Shown: in pieces, positions 11,960-26,900 of the stretch
Numbering within the stretch: the first letter of the stretch is position 1
Layout: the number at the start of each line of letters is the position of its first letter
Source of the DNA: Alligator mississippiensis
Taxonomy: Eukaryota > Chordata > Crocodylia > Alligatoridae
DNA length: 64,000 bases
Direction of reading: 5' to 3'
NCBI RefSeq assembly: GCF_030867095.1
Contig: NC_081829.1
Coordinates: 68,283,181 to 68,347,180 of the forward strand
Notes under the pieces: model-generated
What the model was told of the DNA's origin: nothing
The model's database searches: none
Seen by the model: only the letters and a program-made list of their open reading frames with translations
Translations under genes and position numbers: made by a program

Positions 11960-14900
11960 GTGAGTAGCGGCCCGGCCCTGGGGGCTCCGCCTCCTGCTCG
12001 CCCGGGGCAGACCCCTCCCCCCCGCCCGTAAGAGCGCGGCCGTGGTGTAGACAGGGCGTCCGCGGCCACCAGGGCTCCAGGCGGCGCCTTTCAGTGTCCC
12101 CGCTCGGATCGGGCTGTGCCGCGCGGGGCGGGGCCCTGCTGCTGCCCCCAGAAGGGCTGAGCCAGGCCAGTCCCGGGGGGGGGGATGATCTAGTTGGGGA
12201 TGGGCCTGTTTTGAGCAGGGAGTTGGACTAGATGGGACCTCTGAGGTCCCCGCCAGCCTCATTTTCTATGATTTTATGAATTTGCTAGGATGGGCCTGGA
12301 GCACTGAGGTCCTTTCTGGCTGAGCATTGGGCTTTGCAGTGCTGGCAGGTAGCGTGGCAGATACATACGTGGCTGTTGTATTCAGAAGGGCCAGGCAATT
12401 GCAGGCGAGGCAGGAAACGGAGCAGGACCGAGGCTTGTGCAGGGTGTCCAATATGTGTCCTTAAAAGCAGTAGCAGGGGGACAGCAAAAGCCACTCCACG
12501 TTTCTGCTGGAAGCAGATGGGAGGTGAGACCTGCTCTGAAGCCCTCTGCTTGCCCCAGAGCAGTCCTCAGTCTTGACTAGGGTTTACTTTTATTTTAATT
12601 TTTAAATGAACTTCTGCATTTGGGAGAAGCCAGTACACGGAAATGGAAGTTATGGGAAGCAAGGAGGATTCTGTCTAAGTGCAGGGCCACCCAGGTCATT
12701 ATAGGCACAGTTGGGTGGTTTGAGTGGCATCGTGTCCCCAGCTACATCACTTGTATTCATGGGGGGAGAAAGTCTCAAAAGTTGTTTTGTTTGAGTCCCA
12801 TATATGAGAATCTCACAGGCGTTTGTTCTTATGCAAGGATTCCAGAAAGTTTGAGTGATCTGACTTATATGGGACTATGCGTTTTCCAGGTTTGGTTTCT
12901 GAATGAGTCTTAGAGGCCTGAGCTTAAGCTTTAGTTCTACTTGTATTTGGCAGCAAGTAGAATGTTTCATTTTGAGGCATCGTGGACATGTTAGCGCTGC
13001 ATTGGACGTAGTAGAGTGCTGCCATGAGACTACGCCTCTCCCACTCCATATGTACTACAGGCTGAAAAAGCATCATGTAGTTGCCACTAACGTGGTACTC
13101 TATGATGTGCCCAAAACAGCTAGGTCAGCATTTCTCAGCCCGTGAGTTGTGACCCAAAAGTGGGTCACAAGAAGAGATGAAAAGGTCGCCATCAAACTTG
13201 AAAAATGGATTCTTCTTTAAAGGAGAAAAATGTGGGAAAACTATGACAATTTTCCCTTGCAGGCTGGCAGAGTTCCAGCCTGTGAGGTCCCCCCTATGCC
13301 CCTCACACCCACCCCCCTGCCCCACACACTGGGAGGGCTGGGTCCTGGGGGCAGCAGGTTGGGAGCGAGGGACACTGGGTCGGGACTGGCCATTGATGTT
13401 TACAAATGTGTCCTGGTATCGAAAAGGTTGAGAACCACTAAGCTAGGTAACGAGAAAATGGGGTAGGTCATGTTATTGCAGTAGCACTTGCCTCACTGGC
13501 TGACATGGGGTGTTCATGCCCTGTAATTTTTTTTTTTTTTTAATTTTTGTTTCCAGAAATGAGAATATGTCCCAATCATCCTTGTACAATCAAAATGCTA
13601 AATGTATGTGAATCTTAAAATGTTTCTACTTTGATTTCTTTCTATTAAATTGTTAATATTTTGCAATTTGATTCAGATTTTATAATGTGTTTATATTTTC
13701 TAGTGGGATACTCAACTGTTGCAATTAACCATGTCATTGATTTTAAAGAAAAGAAACAGGTAAAAGTTTGTTTTGGTATTTATTCTTTTTTTATTTTTCC
13801 ACTTAACATACTTCATAATTACTTGTCCTCAAATTGTCTCCTCTTTTAGAGTACTCATCTACATGTATATACAAAACTTTTTATTCATTACAAAGGTCCA
13901 GTTTAGAACTCCATCTTTCTACTAGTCCTTTTGCTTGGACTTAAATTTTACTTCCCATAAATTCAGTACACTGCATGAGCTGTCCATAAAGTTCTAGTTT
14001 CATTTGTTTGAAGGGCAGGTTCCTGTTTAGAAAAATGTATGCAGCTTTTATTTATATTGAGAAGTTGGCCCATTAAGTTTTTAAACACTTACTTTTGTTT
14101 TGCTTTTCATTTTCAGGAAATTCCTAAACCAATCTCTCCTTCAGAACTGCTTCCGTCTTTGCCTATAATACCGGTATGTCAGTTTAAATGCCATCTGCGT
14201 ATAATGGTCTATGGAATATATTTGTATTCTAGTGTGTTTGTGTATACAGTTCTCATATCAGGCCTGAGTTGGAGAGATTGATTGTCTGATTTACTAAAAT
14301 AACTCTGCAGCAACAGAAAACCAATACAGTCTAACGTACAGTACATTCTAATATGTTCTTCATCATACAGTTTATATGATATGGGAACAAACATTGTGCT
14401 CAGGCTGAACTTGGAAGCTACTTCTAGTTAAACGTTTCTATAGTTGACATTTTAAGAGCTTGAGTTTTAGGGATGATTTCCCAAGTTAAATTATCAAACA
14501 TTCTTTTAAATCCATAGAGTACTTTAATTAAAAAAACAAAAACAACTCTTATCTGTAGTACAGTGATCATTCTGACCTGTGGCAACAGGATATAGGGCTG
14601 TACAAAATGGCTGCATTTTGATACCATTTCGGAGGACAGTGATTCGTTTCAGTGTTTCGGCTCACAGTCCTGTTTTGTTTCAGCTGAATCTGTGCAAGGG
14701 AAGCTTCGCACAGCCCTACCCAGCCGGGCAGGGCTTGGGGCCCCAGTGGAGAGCAGGACAGGACCATGGGCGGCTCATACAGGGGAGGGCCACTACCCTC
14801 TGAGCAGATGAGGAGACCCCTGCACGGATCTGATACCTCTCACGCCAGGTCACGGGGCAGGGAAGCAGCGCAGAGCGGCGAGCAAGCCTGCTGGTCCCTG

Positions 14901-17900
14901 CTGCGCGACTCAGCTCCACAGGGAACAGAGATCCGCTCTGGGGGTCTCCTTGCTGCTGCTGCTCAATCTGCGCTGCCCCGGCAACATGGGGCTGTGCGGG
15001 GTGGGTAGCGGTGGCAAGGAGACCCCAGTGTGGATCTCTGCTCCCTGCAGAGTCAGGTCATGGGGCAGCGATTCCCCAGCCCCCGGTTTGATTCCCAGCT
15101 CTCTGATCATTCCCCCAGCTCTTCCCGGGGGTCGTGGGCCCCCAGATCCGCACGCTGGGTTTCAGCAGGCTGCCTCTGAAGGCTGGGGCCAATGGCAACA
15201 CCACAGTTTTCCTGACGCTTGGCGCAGAGTGTGCCAAGTGGCTGCCGCTTGCCCCAGCCTTCAGTGGCAGTCTGCTGAAACCTCACGCACAGATCGAGAG
15301 CCCGTGCCTGCTGAGAATAGCTAGGGAAACGATCGGAGAGCTGGGGAATTGAATTGGGAGCTAGATATCAATATCAGAGCAGTCATTTCCCCACCTCTTT
15401 CCCCTCCCTCTTCTTAGTTTTTGTTTCCCTGCAAGCCCGACTCCGAAACGTTCCAAAAGGAATTGGAGCCATCCGGTTCATTTTGGAGCCTTCCGTTTCG
15501 ATTCAGATTTGGTGTTTTGGGCACTGAAATGGCCCAAAACACCTCCGAAACGAAACGGCTGCCGAAATTTTGCACAGTCCTACCTGGGTACCAGAATATG
15601 CTCAGTTATTCTGCTGTGTGATGTTTAAAACAGAAATAAAGTTCAAAGGAATGTAAGAAGTCATCAATTTCTAAGAGCACCACAGAGTATGGAAACAAAA
15701 TATTAAAATTAGAAAGGTAAAAATATGTTGGTTTAGTTACAAATGAGAAATAAATGAGTATAGGCAAGAAATGAACAAAGTACCATTCTGTTTACAGTAA
15801 TGGGAATGAAAAATCAATCGGCTACATCTTTGTTGTGTCCCTTTTCAATAGTCACTTAGACATATTTTGCTTACAGGGAAAATTGAAACCAATTAAAATT
15901 GTAACCCGACTAACGCTTGTAGTTTCTGATCCTTCTCACTGCAATGTGTTGGTAAGTATTAAAAACTCTCTATATAATTTTATAGTTTGCAACCTATTTA
16001 TTTATTTTCACAATGAAATAATGTAACTTTTGATATTTTACAGAAACTTTATGTTTTTCATGGAAAACATTGCACTAAATTTTTCTGAGATTGACATCTT
16101 ATGATTACATTGCTCTCTAACGATACCACTTTAGTAAACCAGAATATGCTGTGCACTGGCGATTTTTTACTAAGGGCATAGGCTGCTGCCAAGATGATTT
16201 GATTCTATTCCCAGGCTCTTACTTTTGAGTTCTCAGCCTGTAGCAGATGCTAGAATGCTGTTGCAAATCCTTCTGGTAGAGTGGGTGAAGAAGTGTTTAA
16301 ACATGAAATAATCACTCCTGCTCTTTAGTTCAGTTTTGGCATAATACCAGTAAGACTGATTTTGCTTAACTTTGTTCAGCTTAAATTTCAAAGCCTCTCC
16401 TTTTGCTGTTGAAAAATGCCATGTTGAATTGGGGGAGGTTTGCTAGGTGTTCTTATCTTGGGTGGGAAGAAGACTTACAAAGTATAGTAACAGTAATATA
16501 AGGAGATACCGATGACTTGCGAGGCAAACCTGCCCTACCACTGTACTTGTGAATGGGATGACATCCAGAATAACGGCAGTAAAATGCTTGGAAGGCAGGA
16601 TAGAGACCCACCTTTACAGAATAGCTAAATAAGATGTATATGAAAGCAAGCTTTCATGAATCTAAGTTTACTTTGTTAACAGCAGCAGTTAAAACAAGTT
16701 ATTCCTATTAATACTTTATCTCATAGTTGGGGATTTTTTTTCTTTTATTACCTATTTGTTATTTTTGAAGTTATGCCAGTGCATGTCTCCACTACCTGTC
16801 ATAATTTAAGCCATTATTTCTTCCTTTTTTTGTTAGAGAGCAACATCTTCAAATATAAGGTTATATGACATCATAGCAGTGTTTCCAAAGACAGAGAAAC
16901 TATTTCATGTAAGTAGATAAGTTTTCTCTAAATTGCGATTACAACTGTAAATGTTGAAATAATGTTTGATGGTTTTGAGTGGATGAATGTGTTGCTTGGA
17001 TTTCATCTCAAAATTTCCCATATGCTTTTTGGGCATGCTTGCAGCATAACTGGTGGTGTGGAGTAGACCTCCATTTTGCTGTATTAAGGCATAAGAATTT
17101 AAAAAGTCTGCATCAAACAAGGGTGTAGGTTGTAGCCGTGTTGGTCTAAGGACATAGGCAGACAAGGTTCCTTGAGACAGCTCTCTGACACCACCTACTA
17201 CAAAGAACTACAAGAAGATCCTACTCCCCTTTTCACCAAAAAACTCAACAATACCATCAAATAATTTCCATCAAGACTACAAGAAAAACTACAGACCTTG
17301 ATCCCCCCGCTACCTAACCCAGGGACTTTTTACATGCTCCCTAAAATCCACAAACAAGGGAACCCTGGCAGCCCTATCATATCCAACCATGGGACCCTAA
17401 CTGAGGAAATATTAGGTTTTGTTGAATCGATCCTAAAACCGCTTGTCACCCACAGAGCAAGTTTTGTACAAGACACTACAGACTTTCTACAGAAACTTAA
17501 AAACATAGACCACCTTCCCAGCAACACACTCCTAGCCACCATGGATGTTACCAGCCTATATATCAACATCCCACACCAGGATGGCATCCAAGCCTGCCTT
17601 ACATATCTACAGGAACAAGATCACAACTCAGAATACAGGCCCAAAGATATTACTGACCTTATACACTTCATCCTCACACACAACAATTTCACTTTTAATA
17701 ATCAACACTTCCTCCAGATGATGGGAACAGCTATGGGCACTAAAATGGCCCCACAGTATGCCAACCTTTTTATGAGCCACCTGGAAGAAGGCTTCTTCAA
17801 GAACTGCACTATCAAACCCTTGCTATACTTAAGATACATCAATGACATCTTCATCATTTAGACTGAAAACGTATAATCTGTGATTGAGTTCCATCAGAAA

Positions 17901-20900
17901 TTCAACAATCGCCATCTCTCCATCCGACTTTCTTTAGAATACTCCAGCACCAACATCTTTTTAGACACAATGATCAGTATCCAGAAGGGTAAAATACAGA
18001 CCACAGTATACAAGAAACCCACAGACCAGCACACATCTGCACAGAACCAGCAATCACCCGAAACACACCAAAAAAGCTGCGATATACAGCCAAGCCCTCC
18101 GATACCACCGCATTTGTACTGAAGAGAACACCCGGGATTGCCACCTCACCAATCTTAAAAAGGCTTTCACCCAGCAAGGACACTCGTCCAGAGAGAGAGA
18201 TCACACGTTTGAAAGATACCACGTGAAGAACTGCTGCAGTACAGAAGAAAACCCCCCACAAATCGCACACCGCTGGTTATGACATATCACCTCTCCCTTG
18301 AACCTGTACAGAAAATCCTCAAAAAATTGCAACCCATACTAGAAAGAGACCCTGTTCTTAAAAAGATCTTCCCAGAGCCACCCATCCTAGCCTTCAAACA
18401 AGCACCGAACCTCGCCAACCTCATCACCAGAAGCAAACTTCCTCAAGCCCAGAACACACCAAAAGGATCCAGACCGTGCCATGACAAGAAATGCAAAACC
18501 TGCCAACACATCTCCACCACCCCCACTATTACTACACCCCACAACAGAGCCATCAGCATCCCAGGATCTTACAGCTGCACCTCCAGAAATGTAATATACC
18601 TCATCCAATGCACCAAATGCCCTGATGGAAAATACGTAGGAGAGACCAAAAAACAACTGCGCACCAGAACGAACGCACACCGGAAATCTATCAAAGACAG
18701 AAATACCAGTGGGGGCACATTTCTCACAGGAGGGCCACTCTCTCTCCAGTCTCTCAGTCCTGATCCTCAAGGGAAACTTGCACAACACTTCCCAGAGACG
18801 AGCCTATGAGCTCCATTTCATCAACCTCCTGGATACTAAAAATCATGGACTAAACATAGGCAGACAAGGTTCCTTGGGTGAATTTGATATCTTTTATTAG
18901 ACCAACCCAAATGGTTGGAGAATAGACTTTTCATTCCATCCAGGAAGAGCACACTCCAACTGCTGAAGCTTCCTTAGCCTGATGAAGGGTTTTTGAACCT
19001 GAAAGCTTGCTTAATAACTATTCTTCAGCCATTTGGGTTGGTCTAATAAAAGGTATCAAATTCACCCAAGGAACCTTGTCTGCCTGCATCAAACAGGAAC
19101 TTTCCAAATTCTAACATCTTCCCCAGCATATGTTTTGCTTTTTCAATGAGCAGCAGTTGTTTCAGAACTCAGGACTGATTGGGGCTGTGTTGACTGATGG
19201 AAGGTAAGATGTCTGTAGTGGGATTTTATGGGTTATTCTCTCTGTCTCTCTCGTTGATTTAACACCCACAAAACTCGTGGCTCTTACTGAAAATCCAATG
19301 AGAAAAAGCAGCTTTCTTGGGTTTTTTTTTTTTTAAGAGAAGTGGATGGAGGAGGGGAAAACATTTGCTCTGGAAGTCTTGACCTTCTCCAAACATGGGA
19401 GAATGTTCTTATCATATTTGTAAATGCCTCTTGGCAGTGTGTGACTGTTCTTGCCAAATATAAGCACAGAAAGGTCAGCAGTAGTGAAGTCAGGGACTAC
19501 CTTACATAATTTTACCATTTCTGTGTTTTACTTTTGCTGCCAAGGACTTAAGTTGTATGAAATTGAAGTAAGCAGAGGTACAATTTTCCCTTAATTTTTT
19601 ACTTTTTGTGAATACAAATGCTATCCCTGCAATTCAATTTAAGCAAGAAGAGACCTGCTTTGATTGCCAAGAATAACAATGCAGATACTTTTATCCATGT
19701 CTAAACAAAAATGAATTGTCATTCTTGCAAACAGACAACAGCAGAAAGTGATCATTGTGTTTGAACACAAGCCTGCTTGACTTGGTTTTAGCACTCAACA
19801 GAGGAGAATCTCCTTTCTTATTAGGGAAATGAATTAATATACAATTTATATATATATATATTTTTTTTTTTTTTTTCTTTGCAGCACCATATCTTTTCAG
19901 AGCTATTCAGCCAGCAATTCTTTTTGGGGATCATGTCTTTAAATGTTTTACTGATGTTGTTATTTAATATGCACTAATACTTCAGCCAATTAATAATGAT
20001 CATATTGGATACTATATTGCATCTTAACTTTTTCTGCTTTCCACTGCCAAAACTTACCTGTTTTTGAACAGCCTCTGCTGTAGGATGATATGGGTAGAGT
20101 AGCAAAAGAATTAAGTGTTAGATTCACTCTTGTGAGTTTAAGCCTTACTCTGGCCTCATGCTGAAGGCCACACCCCTCACCTGTAAATGGGCAGGGGAAC
20201 ATTGCTTCCGTATATGTCATTGGGTATAGAAACTGGTGTAACTTAACCATGCTAGTCCAATGAGCTACTAGGCTTTGGAAGAGTTTTGAACTTTGTGGGG
20301 TTTCTGGAAAGGATGGAGATCCTACATGAGGTTCAGTAGTAAACATTGACTGCATCCTGCTGTCCCTGTCACATGGATTTAAATTGATTTGGAATACACA
20401 GGCAGATAGGGGTGGGTGCACCAATCGAAGTAAGAATCGAATAAAAGCAGTATTGGTTAGAAATCTGTTTCTTGCAAAAACAGTTGTCACGTGGCTGCAA
20501 TGTGGGAAACTCATCATTCCTCTACACTAGCTGCCCAATTGCAACCATTTTGTGCTAGCATCCTTCTTGTTGGCCTTCTTGGCAGTGAACAGATTGATCT
20601 TTAATGCAGAAGGCAACAAACTAATAAATGGCAAACTTGATTCTCTTTGTAGGAGTACCAGAATTTATTTTCAAAGGCACTCTGTTCACTTTGAAATTTG
20701 AGTTTAAATTAAACTCTTTTCAGGAACTACAATAGCCCTTAATACCTCCCACCATAGCCTGTTTTAACAAATATATATTCTCCTAATCTCTTACCCTTGT
20801 TTTCTTCCTTATGAGAATCACAAAAGCACCAAAAAGAAATTAACGGAATTAGAATGTCCAAATTTAGCAATATGAAGTGGACAAACTGGATAAGAAGTTG

Positions 20901-23900
20901 CGTGTGTCCTGTTCTTCCAGCCATAGCAAACTTAATTCTTACCAGGAACAACTGTAGGTTAATAGAACTGATTGACTTCTTTACTTGAATGTCCTTTTAG
21001 CAAGATTATTGACCCGCTTTGCTGCGTCTTCCAGCTTCTTTTCTAGAGTTTGAAAGAGGCAAATAGATGCCAAGGAAATTTTCCGAGGCAGCTCTCAGGA
21101 ACCTTTCATGAAGCATTGGGAACTCTGTGAAACTGGTATTAAGATTTTAGTCTATTTTCTTGGCTTACAATTTGCTAGGAAGGAGGCAACCCATCCTGTG
21201 CAAGAGCACACCTCGACTTCTGTAGTTGGCAACTTTTTTTTATCTGGAGAAGGGATCCCATTGCTCATCCAGCAAATGGGTGCTTGGCAGAAAGAACTCT
21301 TATGATTAAGATATACAGACACTTCTATATATCTTTAAAAAAAAAAAAAAAAAGTTATGAGTCTCCAGGCTTCCCATTTTCTGTGTTGAGACCTACATTG
21401 CTTATTGTGGCAGATGAGATCACACAGAACTAACATGGTAGGTGCTGTTATGAATGGGATCTCAGGTTAAGCCCCCTGCTTTTTATAATAGCTTCCACTA
21501 AAATTCTTCTTTGGGCCTGAAGTTCTTCAAGAGTGATCTTGCCTCACAGATGAACTTCACATTTTAACATTTACTACATACTGTAAATTAAAAACTAGCT
21601 AAACAGCTCCATCCACCAAAACTGGGGATGTAGTTTGTTCTCCTTGGAGCATCAGTTTCCTCGCCACGTTTGAGAAGAAATATTTTAAATTAAACAACAG
21701 CAAAAATTCTTCAAAACACATCCAGGAGGCAGACACTATTTTAACATAGCCTAATGGACTCCATGCACAACATGCATAATGTTAGTGTCTCATTGAAAGA
21801 CATGCCACAATTCTCCAAAAAACTATCTTTCTATCAGAACTGTTGCTGTGGGTGCCTAAATAATTGCAGATTATCTTGTATTATTATTATTCAAATGATT
21901 AAATGACAGTTGTGCAAAAAAATTGGAGCAGTGCTTCATTTTTAGAGCCCTGACTGTCCTATAGTTGCAGGCAGTTAGCACTTTACTAACCCCTACAAAA
22001 TCATCCTCTGAAGTATCGCTTTTAGAGTTAATGAAATCCTGTCTATTTCATCAGTTGTGCACACATCTGCCAGCCAGGCAGGGAGCACCTCAGAAACCAT
22101 CTGGTTCAGAGAGCTGTAAGCTTTTGTAGGTGATAGCCTACTTTGCCAGATGCATCTGCCACAGTTTTTTGGCTTCAGGAACTTCAAGAGCTTTAACCTA
22201 TGCATGTTACAATTGTCTCCTTTGTTTTCCACCAGATGGCACTGCTACCTCTCTTGAGAGTGCAGAATGCAATCAGTGCTTTGTGACTAATTGGTAGGGC
22301 TGTGTGAAACAGCATTGTTCTGCTTCGACTTCTGTTTCGACAGAACAGTATGTCATTTCAAAAACACTGTTCTGTTTCATTGGCACTGTTTCCCTGTTTT
22401 GACGCTGTTTTGCCCATACGTTATAATGGGGAATCATAAAAGGTAGCAGGCAGGCAGATCAGAGGTCTGTCTGCACCCCTGGGAGGGCTGTGGGGGCTGT
22501 GCTGGAGTCCTCCCAGGGGTGCGGGCCTCCAATCTGCCTGCCAGATGACAGGAGGCAGGTGCTGCCACCTGGGGCCAGCAGCAGCACCAATCTGCCCAGC
22601 ACCGATGCCCAGCACCAGTCTGTCATCTGGCAGGCAGATGACTGCCAGGGGGCCTCACCCCCAGGAAGAGTCTGGCACAGCCCACGCAGTCCTCCCAGGG
22701 GTGCAGGCGAGCCCCCAATCTGCCTGCTGGATAACGGGAGGCAGGTGCTGCTAGCTGGGACCAGCGCTTAAGCCAGTAGGCCTGGCTTTGAAACTCGAAA
22801 TGTTTCTAGTTCCCGTGTTTCGTTTCAAAGCTATTTCAAAGGCTTTTGTGTTTCGTTTCAATTTTGGTGTATCGAGCTTGAAATGCATTGAAACAGCTTT
22901 GAACTGAAACCCTGGGCAAAATTTCTCTCAGCCCTCCTAGTTGGTGCTTTTTCTTCTGCACTGAATTGTTGTACTTGAAATTCTTTAAGCAAACTGAGCA
23001 CCCAGACTGTATAACATGCTTGGCAACCAAAGGTGAAGTGATAACTGCAGTAGAGCAAATCTCATTTGATATTCCAACATTTCACAGCAGCTTAGAACTT
23101 CTTCATTCAAGGAGAAACCCTCCACTACCTTGTAGTTCTCTTTTCTTTTTGGCTTCTTATGTCACATCCTTGTATCCTGATTTATGTCTTGGAATTTGGG
23201 TATTTGTAGCAAATTCATCAAATAAAATACCTAGAAAATCTGAAGAAGTATGAGTGGAAAGTCTGTTTCCCACCCCCATCCCACAACGTGACTTGTACTC
23301 TGACTTCTGTTTTCATTTGTTTGAGGCTTTCTCTCTACGTTTCCTGCACCCTTACTAATATCTCATGTAGGGCATGATTCATAGCCCGCTTTGCAGGATG
23401 CACGTGTCAGTGTTAGCATTTACAAATTAAATCTTTGCCAGTATCCTGATGATAGCTTATTAGCTGGCGTGTTAGTATCAAATGACGTTTTCAAAGCAGC
23501 TAAAGAGAGCTCAGGTGATCATTTCAATTCCCTGTAGATCTAACATCAGTTGCCATCTCCCACTGGATAGCATTGTTCCATGGATATAGGAGACTTAAAT
23601 GTCCATGCTATAATCAAGGTTAGGAGCTATATTTAAACTCAGCCAAGACAATATTTCAGCTAAATGAGTTGGTAGTCATTTGACTGACCAATTGGAAACT
23701 GGCTAAGCTAGAACTACAGTTAAGCTGTTTTTGTTTAAACTTTGTTTCAAGAACAGGCCAGATAGAGCCTAAACTTGGAAACGCCAGTAGTCCTCCTCAT
23801 CGTGTCTGGTAGTCGTCTTGTATATGTAGGGAGACCATATTGAAAGGTGGATGCTGCCTGGTGTCCTGGATGCTGACCACCTCTGAGAAACCTAAGGGGC

Positions 23901-26900
23901 GGAGAGGCCTCCTCAGACAGCAGGGCCTTTTGTGTGTTGTCTCTATTAGGGGTGGATTTGCGGGTCAGGGATACACATACACCTCACCCTCGCATACCCT
24001 ATAAATACGCAGAGGCTCCAATAAAGTTCAAAAGTATATTATAAAGTCACGATCACGACAAAAACAAGATTAACAGTAGGAAATGTACATGACATCAAGC
24101 ATGAACTATATACACTGGTTAACTGCAAGTGAACCATAACCAGACCTGCCAGGGGCCAGCGAAGGGGAGCGTCGGGGCCTTCACAGGCTCACCGAGCTCC
24201 CGTGACAGTCAGGCCCTCAGTCCTTTCCCTCGGAGGGTCTTGGACCGAGATTGAGGGAAGAGTGATAATTACCAGTCCAATGGATGATCTAGGTCCTGAT
24301 CCAGTAACACTTTTACAGGTAAGTATCCAATTATAATCCAGTGCGATAGGTCACCTCTCTCTCACTGCTACAGTCACTGCACATATGCCTCAGATATGCA
24401 GGTATGATCTCCAACCAAGTAAACTCGTGCACCATTCAAACCTCATGTACTCTCAAACATCCATATGCCATTTGTGCGCCGAATCATGCCTCAGGATTCC
24501 TTAAATACTCACCAAAATCACACCATGTGCCAGTTGTTCTTCTCACCAATCACACTCGTGCACACGACGCCCTACTCTTGTGCTCTCGGCACTCGGGTGC
24601 AGCACACGGCACTCGACTGGACCACACGCTACTGCGAGGCTCCCCAGGTGCAAGTGGGTCACTGACATCATCAAGGTGGAAAGTTCAGCTATTCTAGAGC
24701 CTTCCCACCTCTGACCAGTGTGCGCATGCTGAAGAGGGATCTCGTGTTATGGACCACATCCAACAAAATGACCCGTTTTAGCCGGGACAGTCCTGGATTT
24801 CAGAGGCTGGTCCCAGCCGGTTCCCTTTTCTAGAGGTTCCTGAGGAGCTCTTTTCAGTGCTGGAGCAGCAAGTTCACACAGGGCTAGTAAGAGTTATGGG
24901 GCATGGGTAGGGACCTACCAAATTCGCAGCGGAAGTGGGCTGTGCAGCAACTGTTTTAATATCGTAGGTTCCTCTGCACCCCTCACCCCATGCCCATTTG
25001 ACAGATTGGCAGGGAAGTGAAAATTGCAGTTTTAAATATAGCGCCTTTTTTGCCTCCTGGCTGGTGAGCAGCAAACAACAGGCTCACCAGGGCCCCTCTG
25101 CCCTGGTTGGGGGTGGGGATGTGCGGGGGAATCTGCAAGATTAAAGGACCTGCCACATAGCCCTGTTCCGCTGTGAATTCGGTAAGTCCCTAGGCACGGG
25201 GAAGCAGTCACTGTCAGCCTTACGTGCAGCAATTCATGGCCTCTAAAGAATTTAGTGAGGTTTCTGATGGGGGGGGGGGGCGTTGTTGCTAATTTAAAAA
25301 AAAAGAAAAGAGAAACAGAACAGGATTTGGAGCTTTGAAATAGTCTGTGGACTCCATAAGAGCCACTAACTGGGGAGCCATGCTGTGCGTTGCTTTACAA
25401 CTTGCCTGGTGGCAATCCATGGACTGATTCTCTGCTCCTTCCCAGTTGCATGTAAACCAAGTGGACTAATTCATGGAGTCATTTGCAGTCTCCTATTTTG
25501 GAGCCATGGGATCCTAGCTTGAGGCCCTTGGGGGGCCTTACATCAGTGAAAGATGAAGTGTAGTGGAGGTTTGTTTTGCCACACGGTCACCCACCCCGTT
25601 ATCCCTTTTTGCCCTTCCATGGGAGGAAAGGAATGATGGATGGCTGGGGCAGAGCAGCCTTTCCTGGATTTGTGTTGACAAAGAATTTTCCTGCACTGGG
25701 AAAATCTCTGCAGCCAATTTTGGCTACTTGAACAGATAGGTAGTAAGTGGCCTTGGATGGGAGAGTTTCAGCCCATTTTTGCCATCTTTACCATTTTTGC
25801 AGGTGTATCTTCCACAAGACCAGTACGTACAATTAATGTCTTGAGTAAAAGGGACTGTCTGTAAATCGAGTGTAGTTAACTAGATTTGTTGGCGAGCTCA
25901 CCTTTCTCTTCTTGCCTTGGAAAAAACTAGTTTTAGGCCTAAAAATTTATTTGGCTGCTCAAATGGATTTTTCAGAAAATGTGCAGTATTGGTCCTTAGA
26001 AAATTGGGCCCCTTTAAGTGGTCTCAGTTTAGGAGCCCAGAATCATTAGTCACTTTGAAAACCTCATGTTTAACTGACACTATCTGCAATGCTGCTTTAC
26101 CTCAAACACAAAATCAGCACTCTGGAATGTAAGAGCTGCTTGGGTAGAGGGAATTCCTTGACCATTGTTGTCTAAAAAAGCTCTTTTTCATTAGCAGCAT
26201 GTCTTGGGGAGGTTGGATCACTTCACTAAGGCTACCTCTGGTGTCCTGTAACCAACTGGGAGCAAACTGATCAATCCCTCTCTTAAATTGTCCATTTATT
26301 TTAATGGAAAAATTGCTTTCCCAAGTCTGGATAATGGTTTAAAATGCATTAAAAATGGCACTATTGCTATCTTGGGGTACCTGAAAGATGTTGCAGCTCT
26401 TGCGTTTAAAATCAACATTGGCAATATCTTTAAGCAAAGAACACCTGCTTGCATGAGGCTAGTAGCATGTTTATTGATGCTTTATAACTGTCTGTATTTA
26501 ATTTTTTGGTGTAGGTCGCTTGCACAAATTTAGATGTGGATCTCATCTGCATAAGTGTAACAGAAAAGCTGCCATTCTACTTCCGAAGACCACCTGTTAA
26601 CATGGTACATTTGTGTCTGACGCTTTTTTTTTAGCTGTTGAGTTAGCTGTTAAATTTTGAGTTTAAACAATTGTCTTTCCCTTTTTTTTATTCTTGATAT
26701 TGCAGAGTGGTGGGTTTTTTTCTTTTCCTGGAAAATATCTTCTCTGCTGGTTTTTTGCACTTGAATGCCCATGCTGAATTCCCACCTGGGTATACACGTG
26801 CTTCAGTAAGTGAAATCAGCATAGACCATACAAATGCATTCGGTTTATGACCCTTCGTATTTATAAATCTCATGCTTGCATGAGTACAGAAAACAGGATT

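Larger units (their letters stand above)
11590..12170 (+). promoter_or_regulatory. RPP30 CpG-island promoter
   Basis: A GC-rich, CpG-rich block begins abruptly after the CR1 tail, spans the first RPP30 exon and ends in intron 1. It has no TATA box near the start codon, as expected for a housekeeping gene of RNA processing. Recognisable sites upstream of the ATG are listed separately (CRE, ZNF143 and NRF1 types), and a C-rich Sp1-like stretch lies at about 11787-11803. The transcription start is not visible but should lie shortly upstream of 11878. Confidence 0.75.

Noticed and set aside
18387-18788. Minus-strand ORF of 133 codons in the Penelope-like element
   Set aside because: It is the shadow of the plus-strand GIY-YIG region, which has recognisable motifs.
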